Of a stretch of 64,000 bases of DNA, positions 57,413 through 64,000 are shown piece by piece. The position numbers and the translations under genes were made by a program. Within the stretch, counting starts at the first letter, position 1; each line of letters begins with the position of its first letter. Source of the DNA: Cymodocea nodosa (taxonomy: Eukaryota > Streptophyta > Magnoliopsida > Alismatales > Cymodoceaceae); NCBI GenBank assembly GCA_036874045.1, contig CM072340.1, positions 5,223,001 through 5,287,000 of the forward strand, written 5' to 3'. Under the pieces are notes generated by a model. It was not told the DNA's origin, did no database searches, and saw only the letters and a program-made list of their open reading frames with translations.

Positions 57413-57424
57413 TGGTATCAGAGC
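57413..57424 (+). other. Primer-binding site of element E
   Basis: TGGTATCAGAGC, exact match to the usual initiator-Met tRNA complement, two bases after the LTR. The following 520 bases, to 57944, are noncoding leader, relatively GC-rich at first. Confidence 0.92.
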
Positions 57425-57944
57425 CAGGTTGGACATCTCCGGACGTGCATCTGAAGTTTCGAAGGGTTTCATCAAGGATCAAGCCTTTTCCGCAAGAGCT
57501 TTCAGCAATGCCGCAATTGTCGTCGTTGTCGGCGCTAGTTTGCACACTCCGACGCCAACTTGTGCGCTTTCCTCGTCCGTGCTCCGTTGCATCTCAAATT
57601 TTGAGGACGTGTTGTAAGCTTCCTGAACTTCCTACCTTTAAAATTTTGTGGTCAGAAGTTTCGTATTCAGAGAGATACAGCAAGAGGCGTCTACTTAGGG
57701 CACAGTAGTTTTCTGGACGAGTGACTCTTGATTGTTGGATTTTGGGCATTTTGTGATTGTGATTTTTGTGCTTGATTTGTGCGAGTATTTGCTACTATTT
57801 TGTGCTGAGTATTGTACTTGGCTTGTGGCTGATTCTATTTCGTTGAAATCAGTAGTTTTCAGTAGCATATTGTCGTCGAAATAATGCTTGCCATTATGTA
57901 TCTTGCCATAGAATTGTGTTTGTTGAAATCAGACTATATATTGT

Positions 57945-58720
57945 GTGTATTGCTGGTTGTTTGTTGATTTGAAAAATATTAATACTTCGGGGTTAAAGAT
58001 AGAAAAGTTTGATGGTAAGAATAACTTCAGCTTATGGCAAATTAAGATGAAAGCACTTCTAAAGCAACAAGGTATTTGGGCTCCTTTGAATAAGGAAACC
58101 AGTTTGAACAGAAATTCGCCAGAATTTGAATTGCAGGAGGCTCACTCCACTATCTTGTTGTGTTTGTCTGATGAAGTCATAATAGAAGTTGTAGATGAAT
58201 CTACCTTGTCAAGTCTTTGGCAAAAACTTGAGTCATTGTATATGACTAAGTCTTTAACAAACAAATTGTTGTTAAAGCAAAGACTGTTTTCTTTAAAGAT
58301 GAAGGAAGGTGTACCTCTCAAGCAGCATTTAGATCAACTAAATGCTATTCTGATGGAACTCAAGAATACTAGAGTGATCATAGAAGATGAAGATGCAGCT
58401 CTTATCTTGCTTTGTTCACTTCCATTGAGTTATGAAACTTTTGTTCAGTCTTGTGTAGTTGGAAGAGTCACAATTTCACTGGAAGAGGTGAGGTCCAATC
58501 TTCATACCAGGGAGCTCAGGCACATGGTGCAAGGAAGAAATGAGGCAAGTGGTGTTGGCCTCTCAGCTCAACAGTAAGAGAACAGAGGAAGAAGCCAGAG
58601 ACAAGGTAGAGGGAAAAATAGAAGTAGAAGCAAGTCAAAGGGCAAGTATTCTAGGGATACTTGCAATTACTATAAGGAGAAAGGACATTGGAAATCACAT
58701 TGTCCCAAGTTGATAAACAA
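57945..58720 (+). pseudogene. Element E gag with zinc knuckle
   Basis: Tork-type copia gag: IEKFDGKNNFSLWQIKMKAL near 58000, then LWQKLESLYMTKSLTNKLLL and LQHLDQLNAI-like and LCSLPLSYETFV motifs; open to 58577. A CCHC knuckle, CNYYKEKGHWKSHC, follows near 58663-58705. The gag domain forms the particle and the knuckle binds RNA. Fossil. Confidence 0.92.
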
Positions 58721-61700
58721 AGGAAAGGCTGTAGTGGCAGAAACTAGTTCTGCATCAGGTGATGACTTCTCACTTACAGTTTGTTGCAGTGCCTATTTAG
58801 ATGATCAATGGATTATGGACTTAAGAGCTTCACATCATATGACTCTTACTAGGGAGTATTTTGACACCTGCAAGCAGGTGGAGGGTGGTCAAGTGACCTT
58901 GGCCAATGATGATGTGTGTTCTAGAGTTGGTGTGGGCACTATAAAGTTTAAACTACATGATGGTACAGTTAGAATTCTAGAGGACATTTGGCACGTCCCA
59001 AAGCTTGGCAAAAGTTTGATCTCATTGATGGCCCTTGATTCTAAGGGTTACAAGTATACAGGTGGTGAGGGGAAAATTTCTATACTGAAAGGTTCTTTAG
59101 TTGTCATGAAAGGAACCAAATCTGGTCCCTTATACATTTTGTAGGGCACTCCAATTGTTGGTGCAGCTACATCAGCTATATCTGGTCAGCATGATCTTTC
59201 TGTCATGTGGCACTCAAGGATGGGTCATTTGGGATAGAAAGGAATGTAGAAATTGAGTAGTCTGGGCAAGTTTGATGGGCACAAGGTTACTTGCATTGAA
59301 ATGTGAAAGCATTGTGTTTTTGGTAAACAGAAAAGAGTGTCATTTGCACGCAGTCAGCACAGCTCCAAGGGAGTTCTTAATTATATTCATGCTGATTGTT
59401 GGGGACCTTCACGTCAGCCTTCTATTACAGGTTCTAGATATTTTCTTTCTATCATTGATTGTCATTCAAGAATGAACTGGGTTTTCTTTTTGACGCACAA
59501 AAGTGAAGCTTTTACTAACTTCAAGCATTGGAAGAAGTAGGTAGAAAACCAAATAGACAGAAATGTAAAATATATTAGAACTGATAATGGTCTTGAGTTT
59601 TGTTCTCAAGAATTTGATAATTTTTGTAGAGATGAAGGCATTACACAACACAACACAGTTAGATATACCCCTCAACAAAATGGAGTGGCTGAAAGATTGA
59701 ACAGAACACTCCTAGAAAAGGCACGTTGTATTCTGTCTCATCTAGGTCTGAGCAAGAAATTTTAGGTAGAAGCTGTTAACACAGCTTCCTATCTGGTGAA
59801 CAGGTCCCCTTCTAGTGCCTTAGATGGGAAGATACCTCTTAAGGTATGGCTGAAAAGATCTGCTAGTTATTCAAAGCTTAAAGTTTTTGGGTGTCTAGCT
59901 TATTATCATGTGAATAATGGCAAGTTGGAACCACGTGCAAAGAAAGACATATTTGTGGGTTATGGTGTTGGTGTAAAGGGATACAGAATATATGATATTG
60001 AATCTCACAAAGTAATATATAGCCGTGATGTTACTTTTGATGAGAATTCTCTTTTGCAGGCAACTGATAGACTGGCAAGTACATCACTAGAAACTGAGCA
60101 CACCATTCCTGAATAGATGGAGTTAGATGACGCACAGTAGCCACTTATCATTGATTAGGTTGAAAATAGAGAAAACTCAGCTGAAACTTTGGAAAATGAA
60201 GTTGAGGAGGAAGAGGTGGAGCAACCACCACCAAAAACCATTGGCAAAGATCGTCCTAGAAGGGACGTTAGACCTCCTAGTAGATATGGCTACGACAGTT
60301 TGGTTGCTTTTGCCTTACAGGTAGTAGTTGAGGTGGAGGATTCTGTTGATCCACATACATATGAAGCTGCAATGAAAAATTCAGAAGCTGGTCTTTGGAT
60401 GACTACTATGGAGGAGGAACTCCAATCTCTCCATAAGAACAAGACTTGGAAATTGGTAAAATGTCCAAAGAACACAAACATTGTTGGCTGCAAATGGGTC
60501 TACAAGAAGAAGATTCGGACTCAAGGCAATGCAAGTGTGCAACACAAGGCAAGATTAGTTGTCAAATGTTATTCACAGCAAGAAGGAATTGACTTCAATG
60601 AGGTATTTGCTCCTGTTGTATGTCATACATCTATTAGAATTTTGTTATCTATTGCTGCAGCATAGAATCTAGAGTTGAAACAGCTAGATGTAAAGACGAC
60701 CTTCTTGCATGGTAAGTTAGAAGAAAATATTTGGATGGAACAACGAACAGGGTTTGTGGTGAAAGGTAAATCTGATTGGGTGTGCAAATTAAATAAGTCC
60801 TTGTATGGACTTAAACAATCACCACGCCAATGGTACAAGAGGTTTGATGTCTTTATAGTTAAAGTTGGTTTTAGACGCAATAGTTATGATTCATGTGTGT
60901 ATGTTAAAACTCTTGATAAGAATACACATGTTTATTTGTTATTGTATGTTGATGATATTCTTATAGCTGCAAAGAATATTGAAGTAATACAGGAGCTGAA
61001 GGACACTTTAAAATCAGAATTTGATATGAAGGATCTTGGTCCAACTAGCAGAATTCTTGGAATGGAGATTAGGCATGAAAGAAATTCCGGTAAGCTGTTT
61101 TTAAATCAACAGAAGTATATTGAAAAGATCCTTAGCAGATTTGGTATGGCTTCATGCAAAGCCATTAGCATGCCTTATGATAGAAATGTTAAATTGTCAT
61201 CTGCTATGTGTCCTCAAATTGAATCTGAAAAGCTTGATATGTAGCGAGTTCCTTATGCTCAGGCAGTTGGAAGTCTTATGTATGCTATGGTATGCACTAG
61301 GCCTGATTTGGCATATCCTTTGAGTGTTGTTAGCAGGTTCATGTCCAATCTGGGCAGGGAACATTGGAGAGCAGTAAAAAGGATATTCAAATATTTGAAA
61401 GGAACTCCAGGCATTGGTTTAATGTATGCAGCAGATCAGGGTTGTACTATAGCTGGTTATACAGATTCCGACTATGCAGGAGATGTTGACAGAAGAAGAT
61501 CATTATCTGGTTATGTCTTTACTTTTGCAGGTTCTATTGTGTGTTGGAAATCAACTCTTCAGCCTACCGTATCTTTGTCTACAACTAAGGTTGAATATGT
61601 GGCTATGACAGAAGCTGCAAAGGAAGGGATCTGGTTGAAAGGTTTACTTGGAGATTTTGGTTGGCGCATTGATAAAGCTGACATCTTTTATGATAGTCTT

Positions 61701-61907
61701 AGCGCTATTTGTCTCTCCAAAGATAATGTCTTTTATGATAGAACTAAACATATTGATGTTAAATATCACTTCCTTAGGAATGAAGACAAGATAAAGATTA
61801 TGAAAGTCAACACAAAGGACAACCCGGTTGATATGTTTACAAAGGGCATTGTGGAGAGCAAGTTCAAGCATTGCTTGGACTTACTCAACATCTATTGCTG
61901 CTGCTGA
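58721..61907 (+). pseudogene. Element E pol: protease, integrase, reverse transcriptase, RNase H
   Basis: Protease remains near 58808 (WIMDLRASHHMT, in place of the usual DSGASHHMT). Integrase from about 59200: HADCWGPS, RTDNGLEFCS near 59578, YTPQQNGVAERLNRTLLEKA near 59665, and the C-terminal GYGVGVKGYRIYD. Reverse transcriptase from about 60390: KARLVVKCYSQQEGIDFNEV, LNKSLYGLKQSPRQWYKRFD, YVDDILIAAK near 60945. RNase H from 61278: YTDSDYAGDVDRRRSLSGYV, then ST-KVEYVAMTEAAKE and KHIDVKYHFLR near 61745, stopping at 61907. Complete domain order of a Tork-lineage element. Fossil with several breaks. Confidence 0.94.
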
Positions 61908-61963
61908 CCTATGCTGGGTTTTGGTGATCTATCACTTGATCGTGATGAAGATTGATGAAAGAC

Positions 61964-61975
61964 AAGGTGGAGATT
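61964..61975 (+). other. Polypurine tract of element E
   Basis: AAGGTGGAGATT directly before the LTR start TGTGATGC, the usual Tork form. Confidence 0.85.
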
Positions 61976-62346
61976 TGTGATGCTTGTGTCTTCCATCATG
62001 TATATGTATTTGTCATTGTATATGGTTGTATTTATTTGATATTTTGTAAAGGGGCAAACTTGTCTTTCAGGTATTACCCATTGTTGCTCCTAACATAGTA
62101 TAAAAGGGAATGTTGGCTGACCAAGAGAGGGATGCCAAATCCCTAGCTTTCTTGTCTTCTTCCCTTCTTGTACCAGCAGCCATACAACAAGCAAAGGATT
62201 GATCACTCGTGGACGTACTCGTGTTGGGGAACCACATATATTCGTTGTTCTTCTTCTAATTCTCCACTCGCTCACCTCTTTCCCACATGATTCTCTTCTC
62301 CACGCGTCCTTGGATGTCCTGTTTCATGTGACCTCTCGGCATAACA
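61976..62346 (+). repeat. Element E 3' LTR
   Basis: 371 bases, 20 differences from the 5' copy by my count. TATAAAAG at 62099-62106. Confidence 0.95.
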
Positions 62347-62351
62347 AAAAG

Positions 62352-64000
62352 TATTTCTGAGATGTTTTCTAGATTCTTGATATCATAAACTCTTTAAAAT
62401 GCTTAGAAAAGAATTTTGAACAGAAGGATTTGGTGAGGAAAATTCTCAGATCCCTAAGTTCTAAATGGTCTCAGAAAGTAACATTAATTGAGGAATCACG
62501 AGATTTAAATGTTTATACCATGAATGAACTTATAGGAAACTTAACAGCTTATGAAGTTCAATTAAATGAATTACTGAGTCACAACAAACCAAAAATGAAG
62601 AAAGAAATAGCCTTCGAAATTAATTTAAGTTCTGATATATCTATTGATTCTGACAAGGATTTGATTTTGCTGACTAGGAAATTCAAGAAAGCATGGCAAG
62701 TTAGAAAATAGCAAAGGAACATAAATGACAAACCCTCAACATCAAAATCACTAAATGATAAGAATTCTTCATCCAGAAAGTATGTATGTTACAACCGTAA
62801 GAAACCTCGACATCTTTCTCCAGATTGTCCTATAAGGAAAAATGAAAAGCAAAGTAGGACAAATCAAAAGAAGACAACTCAAAAAACTAAGAAAAAGTTT
62901 TACAAGAAAAAGGCTTTGAAGGTCACTTGAGATGACACGTTTGAAGAGTTTGAATCTGAGGAATCATCATCAAAATCTTCACATTCAGAAGGAGAATAAG
63001 AGTTAGAAGACGTTGCTCATGTGTGCTTCATGGCAGATGAGTCTGAGGTAATATATGATCTTGAAAGTTATTTAGATTTTAACTTTGATGAATTATTATG
63101 TGCTTATCGTGCATTATTACAAAAACTTAAAATTTGTAAACTGGAAAATAAGAATATTAGAAACTCTTTATCCATTGTGGAAGAAGAAAATAGTTCCCTG
63201 TCTACTACTTTAGAAAAGTTGAAATGTGATAATGAAAATCATGCTAGAGATTTACATAATTTTAGATTTAATGAATGTATCTTGCATGAACAAATACAAA
63301 ATACAAATGCTGAAAAATTAAGATAGAATTTGAAAATGAAATGTTGAGAAACAATATGAATGAACTTGAATTAGAGATAGATAAATTAAAACTGAGAGAG
63401 CTAGATTTAAATTCTACCATTGAGAAATGAAATTTAAGTCAAACTAAGTTAGACAAACTAACTAGTACTCCTATAGTGTCATATAAATTTGGCCTAAGAT
63501 TTGATTATCCTGAATCTCAAGCCAATAAAGGATTTATTAGTTGCAGTTCAAGTAAATCTAAGACTAAAATTCCTTTTATCATGAAACAAGATAATAAATA
63601 TGTAGAAGTAGGTACTTCAAGGGATGAATCATGCAGTAATAATATAAATCAATGTGATTTGTCAAATTGTACTTCTAACATGACTATTAATATTTCTACA
63701 AATCTTGTTTCTTATTCTGGAAATTCAGTTTCTAATGTTTCTAAAATTTCAAACAATTGTAGTAAACTGAAAATTCAGAAACCCGAGCATGTAATTCAAA
63801 ACACTAGTGTTAGACCAATTACTCATTCTGCATGTGATAAATCTGAAAATTCTTGTGTAGAAAAAGATTTTGTATGTACGGAAAATGTTAATGCTAGTAC
63901 AAAATCTTGGTGTGAACTCACTAAAATGTATGAGCATGACCAAAATAAATTAACATCTGGTAAAAATCGGTTTAGTCTTGGTTATACTACATCTGAAAAT
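62352..64000 (+). pseudogene. Element D gag, distal part, coiled coil and stretch before protease
   Basis: Resumes at 62352 with the continuation of the gag cut at 57039, then RDLNVYTMNELIGNLTAYEV near 62495, a lysine-rich segment, a degraded zinc knuckle near 62788-62832 (CYNRKKPRHLSPDC), an acidic serine-rich patch near 62940-63010, and a coiled coil at 63080-63330 (LCAYRALLQKLKICKLENK). From 63470 to the edge it is asparagine- and serine-rich and matches 51718-51128 of element C. Fossil with several breaks; continues beyond the window. Confidence 0.87.

Larger units (their letters stand above)
57040..62346 (+). mobile_element. Element E: Tork-type Ty1/copia retrotransposon inside the gag of element D
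   Basis: LTRs 57040-57410 and 61976-62346, both 371 bases, TGTGATGC...CATAACA. Target duplication GAAAG (57035-57039) against AAAAG (62347-62351), one difference; the flanks match the uninterrupted gag of B near 11925-11945. Primer site 57413-57424, gag, zinc knuckle, protease, integrase, reverse transcriptase, RNase H, polypurine tract 61964-61975. All parts are present in normal order. I count 20 differences in 371 LTR positions (5.4%), nearly all transitions, which gives about 2 million years at 1.3e-8 per site per year and about 4 at 7e-9. Broken, with roughly eight breaks. Confidence 0.95.
53141..64000 (+). mobile_element. Element D: SIRE-type copia element (family 1), plus strand, continuing beyond the window
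   Basis: 5' LTR 53141-56426 (split by a nested LTR), primer site 56429-56440, gag from 56628, interrupted at 57039 by element E and resumed at 62352, zinc knuckle and coiled coil to 63326, then the stretch before protease up to the window edge. Pol lies beyond. It is closely related to B and C. Fossil with several breaks in the part seen. Confidence 0.88.

Noticed and set aside
56429-57424. tRNA gene fragments
   Set aside because: The tRNA-like words are only the short primer sites complementary to the 3' end of initiator-Met tRNA; no cloverleaf can be drawn.
57077-57545. Overlapping minus-strand open frames in the LTR and leader of element E
   Set aside because: Antisense to a clearly plus-strand element, overlapping each other and repeated only because the LTR is repeated (62090-62275).

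Overview
The window is gene-poor nuclear DNA of a flowering plant, most likely a dicot. It is AT-rich, and almost every base belongs to LTR retrotransposons stacked inside one another. The pointers are Ty1/copia pol motifs (YVDDI reverse transcriptase, DSGAS protease), 5-bp target duplications, primer sites matching initiator-Met tRNA, polypurine tracts, and an Athila-type Ty3/gypsy gag and integrase. I found no standing host gene, tRNA, rRNA or CRISPR array. The only host-type coding sequence is a pair of F-box genes carried inside Athila-like elements. No species can be named from the sequence.

Layout. 1-17682: SIRE-type copia elements. A minus-strand copy (B, 1-15531, running off the left edge) is split in its gag by a plus-strand element of a second family (A, 5009-11806, duplication GAGAC), and its 5' LTR is split by a solo LTR (13670-15113). 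B itself sits in a plus-strand relative (F), whose tail and 3' LTR are at 15532-17682. F ends in the integrase of an Athila-type element (G, 17683-18728).

18729-38270: two Athila-like elements in opposite orientation (J, plus, 18729-22880; I, minus, about 22880-38270). Each has an Athila gag followed in the same sense by an F-box/FBA gene where pol would be expected. The gag of I is split by a solo LTR (28933-37555, duplication ACATC), which is itself split by a pol-less copia element (H, 29798-36345, duplication GTAAA).

38271-64000: a SIRE-type third ORF (K, 38921-41020), a truncated copia LTR (41021-42051), a long minus-strand SIRE-type element (C, 42052-51718), a family-1 LTR (51719-53140), and a plus-strand family-1 element (D, 53141 to beyond the window). 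D has a nested solo LTR (53898-55653), and a Tork-type copia element (E, 57040-62346) sits in its gag. Where both LTRs can be compared by eye (A, E, H) they differ by about 5%, mostly transitions, which suggests insertions within the last few million years.

Most worth following up: the F-box-carrying Athila-like family; a roughly 1.1-kb noncoding module shared by copia and Athila-like elements; and arrays of imperfect palindromes with GTTA/TAAC inner ends, often close to CACGTG boxes, that recur in the LTRs of unrelated families.
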